DNA of 64,000 nt from RYN-230 sp963834515 (GTDB lineage: Bacteria; Actinomycetota; Actinomycetes; Streptosporangiales; Streptosporangiaceae), in contig CAWICB010000007.1 of NCBI GenBank assembly GCA_963834515.1, positions 1,488,001 through 1,552,000 on the forward strand. The letters run 5' to 3'. Positions 17,099 through 26,007 of the stretch are shown here, piece after piece; the first letter of the stretch is position 1; each line of letters begins with the position of its first letter. A program made the translations under genes and the position numbers. Below the pieces are notes generated by a model, which made no database searches, was not told the DNA's origin, and was given only the letters and a program-made list of their open reading frames with translations.

Positions 17099-17740
17099 AT
17101 GCGCAAGCTGATCGTCAGCAACTTCCTGACGCTGGACGGTTACTACGAGTCGACCAACAAGACGTTCGACCGATTCTTTGACTACTTCCACGAGGACTAC
17201 GGCGCGAACGACGCGTTCGACGAGTACAACACCGAGCTGCTGCGCGGCGCCGACACGCTGATCCTCAGCGGGCGTACGTCGTTCCTGGCCAATAAGGACT
17301 ACTGGGTGTCCTATCCGGACACCCCCGGTGACACCCCCCCTGGTACCGCGATCCGGCGCGAGTTCGCAGAACTCATCCGCGCCACGGAGAAGTACGTCGT
17401 CTCCAACACCATCGCCCCGGTGGATCTGACACCGTGGCAGGACACCACCCGCATCATCCGCGGCGCGGACCTCTACGCGGAGATCGCTGCGCTCAAGGCG
17501 CGGCCCGGTCGCCCCATCCTGCTGCAGCTGAGCCGGCAGCTCTGGAACGACCTGCTCGTCCACGACCTGGTGGACGAGTTGCACCTGACCATCTTCCCGG
17601 TGATCGCGGGCGAGGGGATCCCGCTGTTCACGGGCCGCCCGCCGGTCTCGCTCAAGCTGCTGTCCACCCGAACCTGGGCAGGCTCGGGCAACATCCTTGC
17701 GGTCTACCAGCCAATCCTCCGCGAACCTGTGCCGGAGTAA
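17099..17740 (+). CDS. RibD C-terminal/dihydrofolate-reductase-fold protein
   Basis: This 213-residue cytoplasmic protein has the DHFR-like fold found at the C-terminus of RibD. It begins MRKLIVSNFLTLDGYYES, then ILSGRTSFL, and has the NADPH-binding segment with DELHLTIFPVIAGEGIPLF near the end. Stand-alone members are probable NADPH-dependent reductases of unknown substrate, not folate enzymes. It lies within the boundaries of the IS66-like element, 110 bp from the left end, and so may be a passenger gene. The 238 bases between it and the transposase remnant contain no gene I can recognise. Confidence 0.85.
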   Translation: MRKLIVSNFLTLDGYYESTNKTFDRFFDYFHEDYGANDAFDEYNTELLRGADTLILSGRTSFLANKDYWVSYPDTPGDTPPGTAIRREFAELIRATEKYVVSNTIAPVDLTPWQDTTRIIRGADLYAEIAALKARPGRPILLQLSRQLWNDLLVHDLVDELHLTIFPVIAGEGIPLFTGRPPVSLKLLSTRTWAGSGNILAVYQPILREPVPE

Positions 17741-17978
17741 GGGGATCCGCTGCCGCGCGGGAACCCGAGCTAAGGAGCTGAGACGCTGGCTGGCGGAACA
17801 CTACGGGAACTTGACGTCGGTGCTGCCAGCACTGCCGCCAAGGCCATAGCCCCAGCTATCGACGCAAGGTCCAAGCCTGGAACAGCGGCCTAGCAGACAG
17901 AGACAGCCGCTGCTGGACGGCTCTGCGGTCCAGCGTGCCGACTTGATCACGGCTGTGATGTCCTGATCATGGCGGGTT

Positions 17979-18594
17979 ATGACCGAGCTGCCGCCGCCCG
18001 CTCCCAGCTGCGCGGCGTGCGCCGCCCGGGATCAGGTGATCGCGAGGCTGGGCCGGGCGGTGGAGGAGCTGCGGGCGGAGGTCGCAGACCAACAGCGCCG
18101 CCTGAGCCGCAACAGCCGCAATTCCTCGATGCCGCCCAGCGCTGATGACCGCACGTGTCCCGCTGCGGCTGCCTGGCGAAGGCGGCTGAGGTGGTCGCGG
18201 ACGTGGTCAAGCTGATCAAGACGCTGATCACCGCCGCGCACGTGGCCGGGTTTGATGAGACCACGCTGCGCTGCGGCCCGCCGGCACCAAGCGGTAGGTG
18301 CTGGCTGCTCTCACCGAGCTGTGCCCGGCGTTCTTCCTGGGAGCGCGCACCCTGGGGTCGTTCCGCCAGTTCGGCATCCTGCCTGCATTCCAGGGCGTCG
18401 TGGTATCGGACCGGTACCAGAACTACTTCCACGACGGCTGGCAGCACGCCGGTCACCAGGCGTGCTGCTCCCACTTGAGCCTCGCCTGGCACGCCGCCCG
18501 CGAGCGCGGCCAGCCCGAGATCCTCCCCGCCCATCCGCGATCCGCTGATCCGCGAGTTCCGCCACGCCGTGCTGGCATGACTGGGACGCCGTGA
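17979..18594 (+). pseudogene. IS66 transposase (TnpC), broken
   Basis: The first frame carries the IS66 N-terminal pattern: a short coiled coil (RAVEELRAEVADQQRRL) followed by SRNSRNSSMPPSADD, the usual NSS-PPS zinc-finger-side motif. Later frames carry AHVAGFDETTLR, FGILPAFQGVVVSDRYQNYF and HQACCSHLSLAW, parts of the DDE domain. At least two frame changes and internal deletions separate them, and the total is far short of the usual 450-530 residues. Confidence 0.75.
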
Positions 18595-18620
18595 AGCCGC
18601 CGTCCCTGGCACCTACCTGA

Positions 18621-18661
18621 TACGCACCCGCTCACAAAGCGCGAGCGGGATGAATGCTTAC
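18621..18661 (-). repeat. Right terminal inverted repeat of the IS66-like element
   Basis: The complement begins GTAAGCATTCA as at the left end. The 244 bases that follow, up to the sulfatase start, are visibly less GC-rich than the surroundings and contain no recognisable gene. Confidence 0.6.
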
Positions 18662-18905
18662 GCACGGCCTACCTGAGCAGGTGCGGATTGGGGAATTTTC
18701 TGTAGAACTCGGCGACCGTGCGCCTTTATCTGATTGCCGATAATGCAGGGCGGGACGGTCAGAATAATTCCCCCTGTGCTAACAATCAGCGCTAGCGCGG
18801 GTGTCGATACAGGCGCCAGCCCCGCTCGCCCGCGATCATCGTCACGAAAGACTTCCGAAAGGGTATGTCGGAACCCACGAAATCCTTTCGGCAGGAAAAG
18901 CCGCA

Positions 18906-20537
18906 ATGGATACGAAAGGAACGCTAGTGGATGAATCTGATGTGGGCGGAAGCGGGATCACCCGCGCCGAGCTGCTGAAGGCCGCTGCTGTCGCCGCGCC
19001 TGGGCTCCTCCTCGGCCGGACCGTGGCCGCCGCAGCCGCGACGAAGCCGGCCCCCTCGGGGCGCCTCGGGCGAACTCGCGGTCTCGGGGGCATGAACGTG
19101 CTTCTCTTCCTGACTGATCAGCAGCGCGCCATCCAGCATTTCCCGCGCGGCTGGGGCAGGCGCAACATGCCGGGCCTGACCCGCCTGCAGGAGCACGGCA
19201 TGCTGTTCGAGCACGCCTTCACGAACGCGTGCATGTGCTCACCCGCCCGCTCGACGCTGATGTCCGGGTACTTCCCGGCCCAGCACGGCGTGAAGTACAC
19301 GCTGGAGATAGACATGCCCGCGCCCCAGTACCCGCAGGTCGAGCTGTCTACCAGCTTCAAGAACCTGGCCAGCGTCTCCCGGGCAGCCGGCTACACGCCG
19401 GTCTACAAGGGGAAGTTCCACTGCAACAAACCCGCGAACGGCTCGGACTGGGTGCCCGAGGACGTCAACAAGTACGGCTTCACCCGGTGGGACCCGCCGG
19501 ACGCGGGCGCTGACCAGAGCATCCCCGAAGAGGGGGGAGGCATCTACGACAATGACGGCCGGTTCATGAACTCGGAGGGCACACCAGAAGCGGGCACCGA
19601 GGGCGCGGTTCAGTACCTGCGCGACACGGCCGCGCAGAGCCAGCCGTTCTTCATGGTCGTGTCGCTGGTCAATCCGCACGACGTCCTGCTGTACCCCAAG
19701 ACGTACGAGAGCGGGGGCTATGACCCGGCCTGGCTGGACGGCGAGATCGGCCTTCCGGCGACGGTGGACGAGGACCTGTCGACTAAGCCGACCGTCCAGG
19801 CGGAGTTCCTGCGGCTGTTCAATGCCAGCGGCCCCATCCCGACCCCGCAGATGAAGCTCAACTACCTGAACTTCTACGGCAACCTGATGAAGGCATCAGA
19901 CGAGTACCTGGTCAAGATCCTCGACATGCTCGAGGCGCGCGGCCTGCTGGACAACACGCTCGTAGTCGCGACGGCCGACCACGGGGAGATGGGCACCGCC
20001 CACGGCGGCCTGCGCCAGAAGAACTTCAACTTCTACGAGGAAACAACCCGCGTCCCGCTAGTCTACTCAAATCCCCGCCTTTTCCCCAGGCCCGAGAAGA
20101 ACAGCTCCATCGTCTCGCACGTCGACTTCCTGCCCACCCTCGCTGGTCTCCTCTGCGCGCCGGCGCACGCCCGGGCCAACTGGCAGGGGGTCGATTACTC
20201 CGACCAGATCCTGCGCCGTTCAGCCAGGCCACGCCAGACCTACACCGTCTTTACCTACGACGACTGGCAGTCCGGGCAGGCCAGCGGCCCCTACCCGAAG
20301 CCACCGAACCACATCGTCAGCATCCGCGAGCACCGTTACAAGATCGCCCGGTACTACGACGTCAACGGGAAGGTGCCGCCCCAATGGGAGATGTATGACC
20401 TCAAGACCGACCCGCTCGAGCGCACCAACCTGGCCTACAAGCATCACCGGCGTACCCCCGAGCAAGAGCGGGAGTACAGACGGCTGAAGCGCAAACTGGC
20501 CCGCGTGGAGCGGACGCGACTACAGCCGCTGAGCTGA
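18906..20537 (+). CDS. Secreted Cys-type sulfatase (formylglycine-dependent)
   Basis: The 543-residue product hydrolyses sulfate esters. The activation motif CSPAR (within CMCSPARSTLMSG) supplies the cysteine that is oxidised to formylglycine by a separate generating enzyme. Metal-site elements include FLTDQQR near the N-terminus and TADHGEMG in the middle, and the C-terminus has the usual EMYDLKTDPLERTNLA. An N-terminal segment (ITRAELLKAAAVAAPGLLLG, then AAAAA) looks like an export signal. ATG 18906 and GTG 18927 (AAAGGA 6 nt upstream) are both plausible starts. It lies beside the IS66-like element in DNA with more AT-ending codons than its neighbours, suggesting transfer. The substrate is unknown. 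Confidence 0.9.
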   Translation: MDTKGTLVDESDVGGSGITRAELLKAAAVAAPGLLLGRTVAAAAATKPAPSGRLGRTRGLGGMNVLLFLTDQQRAIQHFPRGWGRRNMPGLTRLQEHGMLFEHAFTNACMCSPARSTLMSGYFPAQHGVKYTLEIDMPAPQYPQVELSTSFKNLASVSRAAGYTPVYKGKFHCNKPANGSDWVPEDVNKYGFTRWDPPDAGADQSIPEEGGGIYDNDGRFMNSEGTPEAGTEGAVQYLRDTAAQSQPFFMVVSLVNPHDVLLYPKTYESGGYDPAWLDGEIGLPATVDEDLSTKPTVQAEFLRLFNASGPIPTPQMKLNYLNFYGNLMKASDEYLVKILDMLEARGLLDNTLVVATADHGEMGTAHGGLRQKNFNFYEETTRVPLVYSNPRLFPRPEKNSSIVSHVDFLPTLAGLLCAPAHARANWQGVDYSDQILRRSARPRQTYTVFTYDDWQSGQASGPYPKPPNHIVSIREHRYKIARYYDVNGKVPPQWEMYDLKTDPLERTNLAYKHHRRTPEQEREYRRLKRKLARVERTRLQPLS

Positions 20538-20610
20538 TTCCGGGACCGGCCGGCGCACCGGCCCGCTAACCAGGCCAGCCACTATCGCTAGGAGTCTCCA
20601 CGGCGACCGC

Positions 20611-20647
20611 GACGACCGCCCGCACCAGCCGCTCCTCAGCCGCCGAC
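20611..20647 (-). repeat. 37-bp duplicated junction, copy 2 (intact lutC side)
   Basis: Downstream of the lutC stop this copy contains GAGGAG and the codons for MRAVV, the beginning of the alcohol dehydrogenase now at 16542, after which the sequence diverges. It indicates that the dehydrogenase gene once followed lutC directly. Confidence 0.8.
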
Positions 20648-21259
20648 CAGGATGACCTCGAGGGTGCGCGGCCCGTGCACGCCTTCCACCCGGTCCAGCT
20701 CGATGTCGCTGGTCGCGGACGGCCCGCTGATCCAGGTCAGCGGGCGGTCCGGGCGCAGCCGGGCCAGCGCCTCCGGGACCAGGCCGACCACCTGCCCGGC
20801 CTGGACCAGGCACAGGTGGTAGTCGGGGATGAGGCTGAGCGCCCGGCGGCCCTGGCCGGCCGACCCGTCCAGGATGATCGTCCCGGTCTCGGCGATGGCC
20901 ACCGCGGCTCTGGTAATCACGCCGTCGAACCCGTCCAGCTCCCGGGCCGGCAGCCCGTGGTCCTCCACCAGCTCCACGCCGTGCAGCGGCCCCGGCAGGT
21001 CCAGGCCGGGCGGCACGGCCAGCCGCCGCGCGCCCCGCTCGGCCAGCGCCCCGGCTACGGTGTCCAGCAGCCCGCCGGGCTCCGCGCGCCGCACTGTGGC
21101 CCGGTAGTCGGTCAGGCGTTCGGCTAGCTGGTCGAGCAGCTGGGCGGTGCTCAGCCCGGCGTGCGTGCGGTAGCCGCCCGGGGCGGGCGCGGGAACCTGG
21201 TCCCGGTCCGGGCCGAGCGCGGTGCGGATCCGCCGCAGCACCTCGTCCCGCGCGCTCAA
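20636..21259 (-). CDS. lutC: L-lactate utilisation protein LutC
   Basis: LutC is the third component of the LutABC iron-sulfur oxidase that converts L-lactate to pyruvate. The 207-residue product shows the family pattern: SARDEVLRRIRTALG at the N-terminus, then ELDGFDGVITRAAVAIAETG, the LSLIPDYHLCLV segment and a C-terminal SATSDIELDRVEGVHGP motif. TTG 21259 is the start because it overlaps the lutB stop as TTGA and has AGGGGGAA upstream. The gene ends the lacI-lutABC unit. A deleted copy of its middle and end lies at 16557-16690. Confidence 0.92.
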   Translation of the reverse strand: MSARDEVLRRIRTALGPDRDQVPAPAPGGYRTHAGLSTAQLLDQLAERLTDYRATVRRAEPGGLLDTVAGALAERGARRLAVPPGLDLPGPLHGVELVEDHGLPARELDGFDGVITRAAVAIAETGTIILDGSAGQGRRALSLIPDYHLCLVQAGQVVGLVPEALARLRPDRPLTWISGPSATSDIELDRVEGVHGPRTLEVILVGG

Positions 21260-22737
21260 CGGGCGTTCCCCCTTGTTGCCTTCCACCACTCGCGGAACGT
21301 CTGGGCCGGCGGGACGGGCGCGTCGCGGGCCGCGGTCCAGCCCGCCAGCGGGGGCGGCAGCCGCCGGAGCTGCCCGTCCCGGCTGGCCAGCCGGCCCAGC
21401 CGCCCGGCCCGCTGGCCGGCCTGGTAACGGGCGGGCTTGGCCAGCACCCAGGACGCTGCGGCCATGGTCACCGCCTCCGGGCTGGGCAGCCGGCCGCCGG
21501 ACTCCTCGACGTGCCGGGCCCGCAGGTGCACCAGTATCGACGGGATGTCGATCCGGACCGGGCAGACCTGGTAGCACGCGCCGCACAGCGACGACGCGTA
21601 GGGCAGCGACGCGTTGTCCTCGACCCCGGTCAGCATCGGGGACAGCACCGCCCCGATCGGGCCCGGGTACACCGAGCCATACGCGTGCCCGCCCACCCGC
21701 TCGTACACCGGGCACACGTTCAGGCAGGCCGAGCACCGGATGCAGTGCAGCGCGGACCGGCCTGCCGGGTCGGCCAGCGCGGCGGTCCGCCCGTTGTCCA
21801 GCAGCACCAGGTGGAACTGCTGCGGGCCGTCGCCCGGGGTCACCCCGGTCCACATCGAGGTGTACGGGTTCATCCGCTCACCGGTCGACGACCGGGGCAG
21901 CAGCTGCATGAACACGCCCAGGTCAGCCCAGGTCGGCAGCACCTTCTCGATGCCCATCACGGTGATCAGGGTGTCCGGCAGGGTCAGGCACATCCGGCCG
22001 TTGCCCTCGGACTCGACCACGCACAGCGTGCCGGTCTCGGCGATGGCGAAGTTCGCCCCGCTGATGCCGACCCGGGCGGACAGGAACGCGCGGCGCAGGT
22101 GCAGCCGGGCCGCCTCAGTCAGCGCGGCGGGCGAGTCGGTCAGCCCAGGGTCGGCACCGGCCATCTCGCGCAGGAAGATATCCCGGATCTCGGCCCGGTT
22201 CCGGTGGATGGCAGGCACCAGGATGTGCGACGGCCGGTCGTGGCCAAGCTGCACGATCAGCTCGGCCAGGTCGGTCTCCAGGGCCCGGATGCCAGCGGCA
22301 GCCAGCGCGTCGTTCAGCCCGATCTCGTCGGTGACGATGGACTTGACCTTGACCGCCTCGGTCGCCCCGGCCGCGCGGACCAGATCGGTCACGATCCGGT
22401 TGGCCGCCGTCGCGTCCCGGGCCCAGTGCACCACCCCGCCGCGCGCGGTGACCTGGCTCTCCAGCTCTTCCAGGTAGCGGTCCAGGTGCCGCATGGTCTC
22501 GGTCTTGATGGCCTCCCCGGCCAGCCGGAGCTGCTCCCAGTCGGGCAGCTCGGACACCACCGCGGCCCGCTTGGCCCGGATGGTCGCGGTGGCCCGGCCC
22601 AGATTGCGGCGCAGCTGGCTGTTGCCCAGCGCGCGGCGGGCCGCGGCCGGGAACGGCTCGGCGCCGCGCAGGTGGCCCACCCCGCGGGGCGCGGTCGGCA
22701 GGCCCAGGTAGACCGGGGCCTGCCCGTCCCGGCTCAC
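21256..22737 (-). CDS. lutB: L-lactate utilisation iron-sulfur protein LutB
   Basis: LutB is the cytoplasmic electron-transfer component of the LutABC L-lactate oxidase. The 493-residue product has a LutC-like middle domain (FAIAETGTLCVVESEGNGRM) and two 4Fe-4S clusters, CIRCSACLNVCPVY and CGACYQVCPV, followed by the family's tail. GTG 22737 overlaps the lutA stop as GTGA and yields the conserved early segment PRGVGHLRG. Together with LutA and LutC it would oxidise the L-lactate produced by the divergent rhamnose pathway. Confidence 0.95.
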   Translation of the reverse strand: MSRDGQAPVYLGLPTAPRGVGHLRGAEPFPAAARRALGNSQLRRNLGRATATIRAKRAAVVSELPDWEQLRLAGEAIKTETMRHLDRYLEELESQVTARGGVVHWARDATAANRIVTDLVRAAGATEAVKVKSIVTDEIGLNDALAAAGIRALETDLAELIVQLGHDRPSHILVPAIHRNRAEIRDIFLREMAGADPGLTDSPAALTEAARLHLRRAFLSARVGISGANFAIAETGTLCVVESEGNGRMCLTLPDTLITVMGIEKVLPTWADLGVFMQLLPRSSTGERMNPYTSMWTGVTPGDGPQQFHLVLLDNGRTAALADPAGRSALHCIRCSACLNVCPVYERVGGHAYGSVYPGPIGAVLSPMLTGVEDNASLPYASSLCGACYQVCPVRIDIPSILVHLRARHVEESGGRLPSPEAVTMAAASWVLAKPARYQAGQRAGRLGRLASRDGQLRRLPPPLAGWTAARDAPVPPAQTFREWWKATRGNAR

Positions 22738-23477
22738 CGGGCACCGTCCGCCGCGGTCGCGGCCAGGATCTCGGCCAGGTGCACGGTGCGGGTGCCCGCC
22801 CGGAGCCGGGACAGGCCGCCGCCGATGTGCATCAGGCACGAGCTGTCCCCCGCGGTGCACACCTCGGCCCGGGTGGCCAGCACGTTGCGCATCTTGTCGG
22901 CCAGCATGGCCGTCGACGTGTCCGCGTTCTTGACCGCGAACGTGCCGCCGAAGCCGCAGCACACGTCGGCGTCCGGCAGCTCGACCAGGTCCAGCCCGGC
23001 CACGTTGCGGAGCAGCCGCAGCGGCCGGTCGCCCACGCCGAGCATGCGCAGCGAATGGCAGGTCGGGTGGTAGGTGACCCGGTGCGGGTAGTAGGCGCCC
23101 ACGTCCTCCACCCCGAGCACGTCGGTGAGCAGCTGGGACAGCTCATAGCTGCGCGCCGCGACCGCTTCCGCGCGGCGGGCCAGCGCCCCGTCCCCGCCGC
23201 GGCGGGCCACCATCGCGTGCTGGTGCCGGATCGACCCGGTGCACGACCCGGACGGCACCACGATCACCTCATAACCCTCGAACACTTCTACGTAACGCCT
23301 GATCAGTGGCAGTGCCGCCGCCTGGTACCCGGTGTTCACGTGCATCTGGCCGCAGCACGTCTGCGCGGCCGGGAAGTCCACCTGATGGCCGAGCCGTTCC
23401 AGCAGCCGGACGGTGGCCTGACCGGCCTGCGGGAAGAGAGTGTCGGCCAGGCAGGTCACGAACAACGCGATGCGCAT
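22734..23477 (-). CDS. lutA: L-lactate utilisation protein LutA
   Basis: LutA is the CCG-domain subunit of the LutABC L-lactate oxidase. The 247-residue product has the paired cysteine motifs typical of heterodisulfide-reductase-like proteins: PAAQTCCGQMHVNTG (about 36-50) and DADVCCGFGGTFAVK (about 165-180), with VTYHPTCHSLR and GDSSCLMH. It starts 2 nt after the lacI stop, so the LacI-type regulator is co-transcribed with the enzyme it probably controls. Confidence 0.95.
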   Translation of the reverse strand: MRIALFVTCLADTLFPQAGQATVRLLERLGHQVDFPAAQTCCGQMHVNTGYQAAALPLIRRYVEVFEGYEVIVVPSGSCTGSIRHQHAMVARRGGDGALARRAEAVAARSYELSQLLTDVLGVEDVGAYYPHRVTYHPTCHSLRMLGVGDRPLRLLRNVAGLDLVELPDADVCCGFGGTFAVKNADTSTAMLADKMRNVLATRAEVCTAGDSSCLMHIGGGLSRLRAGTRTVHLAEILAATAADGAR

Positions 23478-23479
23478 GC

Positions 23480-24562
23480 TCAGCCCACCGTCGCGGCCGC
23501 GGGTGCGGGGCCGGCCCGCCGGGGCCGGCGCGGGCGGCGCGGCCGGCCCTGGCTGGACGCCCGGACCACCAGGTCGGGCTCGAACACCACCTGCCGGTGC
23601 CGGTGCGTGCCGTCGCCCAGCGCCTCCTCGATCAGCAGCTGGGCCGTGGCCCGGCCGAGCTGATGCCGCGGCTGGCGCACCGAGGACAGCGGCACCGCGG
23701 CCGCGGCCGCGAACTCGACGTCGTCGTAGCCCACGATCGCGATGCCGTCCGGCACCCGGATCCGGCTGGTCGTCATGGCCTGCAGCACCCCCAGCGCGAG
23801 CAGGTCGTTGGCGCAGAACACGGCGGTCGGCCGGGTACCCGGCGGCAGCCCGGCCAGGGTGGCGCCGGCCCGCTGGCCGGCCGCCACGTTCAGCGCCGGG
23901 GTCTCGAACAGATGCAGGACGTCCTTGCTGAGCCCGGCCCGGCGCAGCGCCCGCAGCGCGCCTTCGTGCCGGTCGGCGACCTGCCGGATGCTGAGCGGGC
24001 CACCGACGAACGCGATCTGCTCGTGACCTGCCGCCAGCAGGTGGGCCATGGCCAGGTCACCGCCGAGCACGTCGTCCACCGACACCGAGCACTGGCCGCG
24101 GGACGCGGACCGGCTGTCCACCAGCACCACCGGGGTGCCCCGGCGCTGCAGCTGGGCCAGCCGCTTGTCCGCGCCGGCCACCGGGGTGATCAGGATGCCC
24201 TGGACCCGGTGCTCCTCCAGTACCTCCAGGTAGCGGGATTCCTTGGCCTTCTGGTCGTCGCTGTTGCACAGGATGACGGCCAGCCCGGCCTCGCTGGCCT
24301 CGTCTTCCACGCCCCGGGCCACATCGGTGAAGAACGGGTTGGCCACGTCCGGCACGACCAGCCCGATGGTCCGGCTGCGGCCGGCCCGGAGCTGGCGGGC
24401 CGACTCGTTCCTGATGAAGCCCAGTTCCTTGATGGCGGCCTGCACCCTGGCCCGGGTCGGCTCGGCCACCACGCCAGGCCGGTTGAGCACATTGGACACA
24501 GTGCCGAGGGATACGCCGGCCAGGGCGGCGACTTCCCTGATGCTGACCGGCGTGTCCGCCAC
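23480..24562 (-). CDS. LacI-family transcriptional regulator of the rhamnose/lactate genes
   Basis: The 360-residue regulator has an N-terminal helix-turn-helix and hinge (VSIREVAALAGVSLGTVSNV, then LNRPGVVAEPTRARV) and a periplasmic-binding-like sugar domain (IGLVVPDVANPFF through IAIVGYDDVEFA). GTG 24562 is chosen for GGAGGAG just upstream; the longer frame to 24610 adds a poor leader. It lies between lutABC and the divergent rhaI and a LacI-type operator is in the intergenic region, so it very likely represses both until rhamnose or a derivative binds. The C-terminal tail is Arg/Pro-rich. Confidence 0.92.
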   Translation of the reverse strand: MADTPVSIREVAALAGVSLGTVSNVLNRPGVVAEPTRARVQAAIKELGFIRNESARQLRAGRSRTIGLVVPDVANPFFTDVARGVEDEASEAGLAVILCNSDDQKAKESRYLEVLEEHRVQGILITPVAGADKRLAQLQRRGTPVVLVDSRSASRGQCSVSVDDVLGGDLAMAHLLAAGHEQIAFVGGPLSIRQVADRHEGALRALRRAGLSKDVLHLFETPALNVAAGQRAGATLAGLPPGTRPTAVFCANDLLALGVLQAMTTSRIRVPDGIAIVGYDDVEFAAAAAVPLSSVRQPRHQLGRATAQLLIEEALGDGTHRHRQVVFEPDLVVRASSQGRPRRPRRPRRAGPAPAAATVG

Positions 24563-24682
24563 GGCTCCTCCTGTCCGGTCAGTGTGGTGCGGCGTGCGGC
24601 GACGCGTCAACCTGGCCCGTGAGCCGGGTCCTGGGCCGGGTCCTGGGCCGGCTCCTGAGCCGGCCCGGCTGGCCAGCCGCTA

Positions 24683-24738
24683 TTGACAACGGCTGTTACT
24701 TGGCTCGACACTTCTGCACATCACTTGAAACGTTATAG
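24683..24738 (+). promoter_or_regulatory. rhaI promoter and LacI-type operator
   Basis: TTGACA (24683-24688) is a consensus -35 with a weaker GACACT-like -10 about 18 nt on. Downstream, TTGAAACGTTATAG (around 24725-24738) is an imperfect palindrome centred on CG, the usual form of LacI-family operators. It would act as a roadblock or occlude the divergent lacI-lut promoter as well. Confidence 0.5.
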
Positions 24739-24829
24739 CAGACCCGGCCTCCAGCGTAGGGCGCGCCCCGGCCAGTGACCGCCCGCCCCGGATCGCCCCG
24801 CCACAGCCGCTGCCTGGAAATGACGAGAG

Positions 24830-25996
24830 ATGCCTGACCTGACCGCCGTGAAGAACGCCCTCCGGGCGCAGCGGATCGAGCTGCCCTCCTGGGCGTTCGG
24901 CAACACCGGGACCCGGTTCAAGGTGTTCGCCCAGCCCGGGGTGCCCCGCACGCCCCAGGAGAAGATCGACGACGCGGCGCAGGTGCACAGGTTCACCGGG
25001 GTCGCGCCCACCGTGGCCGTGCACATCCCGTGGGACGCCGTGGCCGACTACGCCGAACTGGCCGCCTACGCCCGCGGCCAGGGCATGGCCGTCGGCACGG
25101 TCAACGCCAACGTGTTCCAGGACGACGACTACAAGCTGGGCAGCGTATGCCACCCGGACCCGCGGGTGCGCCGGAAAGCCGTGGCCCACCTGCTCGAGTG
25201 CGTGGACATCATGGACGCGACCGGCTCGCAGGACCTCAAGCTGTGGTTCGCGGACGGCACCAACTACCCCGGCCAGGACTCCATCGCCGCCCGGCAGGAC
25301 CGGCTGGCCGAGGCGCTGGACGCGGCCTACCAGCGGCTGTCGGCCAGCCAGCGGCTGATCCTGGAGTACAAGCTGTTCGAGCCGGCCTTCTACAGCACCG
25401 ACGTGCCCGACTGGGGCACCTCCTACATACACTGCGTGCGGCTCGGCGAGCGGGCCAAGGTGTGCGTGGACACCGGGCACCACGCGCCCGGCACCAACAT
25501 CGAGTTCATCGTGGCCGTGCTGCTCCGGGCGGGCAAGCTGGGCGCGTTCGACTTCAACTCCCGGTTCTACGCCGACGACGACCTGATGGTCGGCGCGGCC
25601 GACCCGTTCCAGCTGTTCCGCATCCTGACCGAGGTCCGGCTGGGCGGCGGGTTCGCCGTGGAGGCGGGCGTCGCGTTCATGCTCGACCAGTGCCACAACA
25701 TCGAGCCCAAGATCCCGGCCCAGATCCGCTCGGTGCTGAACGTGCAGGAAGCCACGGCCAAGGCGCTGCTGGTGGACACGGGCGAGCTGGCCGCGGCCCA
25801 GCAGGCGGGCGACGTGCTGGGCGGCAACGCGGTGCTGATGGACGCGTTCAGCACCGACGTCCGCCCGCTGCTGGCCGGGCTGCGCGAGGACATGGGCCTG
25901 GACCCGGACCCGGTCGCCGCGTACCAGCGGTCCGGCTACGCCGAGAAGATCGTGGCCGGCCGGGTCGGCGGCACCCCGGCCAGCTGGGGCAGCTGA
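24830..25996 (+). CDS. rhaI: L-rhamnose isomerase
   Basis: This cytoplasmic metal-dependent TIM-barrel enzyme converts L-rhamnose to L-rhamnulose. The 388-residue product is of the Pseudomonas stutzeri RhaI type: ELPSWAFGNTGTRFKVF at the N-terminus, VHIPWD, DLKLWFADGTNYPGQD, YKLFEPAFYSTDVPDWG, CVDTGHHAPGTNIEFIV and FDFNSRFYADDDLM supply the expected metal and substrate residues. ATG 24830 has GACGAGAG upstream. It is the first gene of the rha unit, divergent from the LacI regulator. Confidence 0.95.
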   Translation: MPDLTAVKNALRAQRIELPSWAFGNTGTRFKVFAQPGVPRTPQEKIDDAAQVHRFTGVAPTVAVHIPWDAVADYAELAAYARGQGMAVGTVNANVFQDDDYKLGSVCHPDPRVRRKAVAHLLECVDIMDATGSQDLKLWFADGTNYPGQDSIAARQDRLAEALDAAYQRLSASQRLILEYKLFEPAFYSTDVPDWGTSYIHCVRLGERAKVCVDTGHHAPGTNIEFIVAVLLRAGKLGAFDFNSRFYADDDLMVGAADPFQLFRILTEVRLGGGFAVEAGVAFMLDQCHNIEPKIPAQIRSVLNVQEATAKALLVDTGELAAAQQAGDVLGGNAVLMDAFSTDVRPLLAGLREDMGLDPDPVAAYQRSGYAEKIVAGRVGGTPASWGS

Positions 25997-26007
25997 TCCC
26001 CATCAGC

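Larger units (their letters stand above)
16988..18661. mobile_element. Decayed IS66-type element carrying a RibD/DHFR-fold gene
   Basis: The ends are inverted repeats starting GTAAGCATTCA (left 16988, right complement of 18661), the GTAAGC start being typical of IS66 family ends. About 35-40 bp align with a few gaps. Inside are a broken IS66 transposase and, unusually, an intact RibD-C/DHFR-fold gene in the same orientation. The flanking octamers GCAGGGCG and GCACGGCC agree at 6 of 8 positions, compatible with the 8-bp target duplication of IS66 but weak in GC-rich DNA. Total length 1,674 bp. It cannot move on its own. Confidence 0.6.

Noticed and set aside
17330..17350. C-rich run in the DHFR-fold gene as a possible further copy of the GC-rich repeat
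   Set aside because: Only the run itself matches; the flanks do not align with copies A-C and the protein family pattern is undisturbed.
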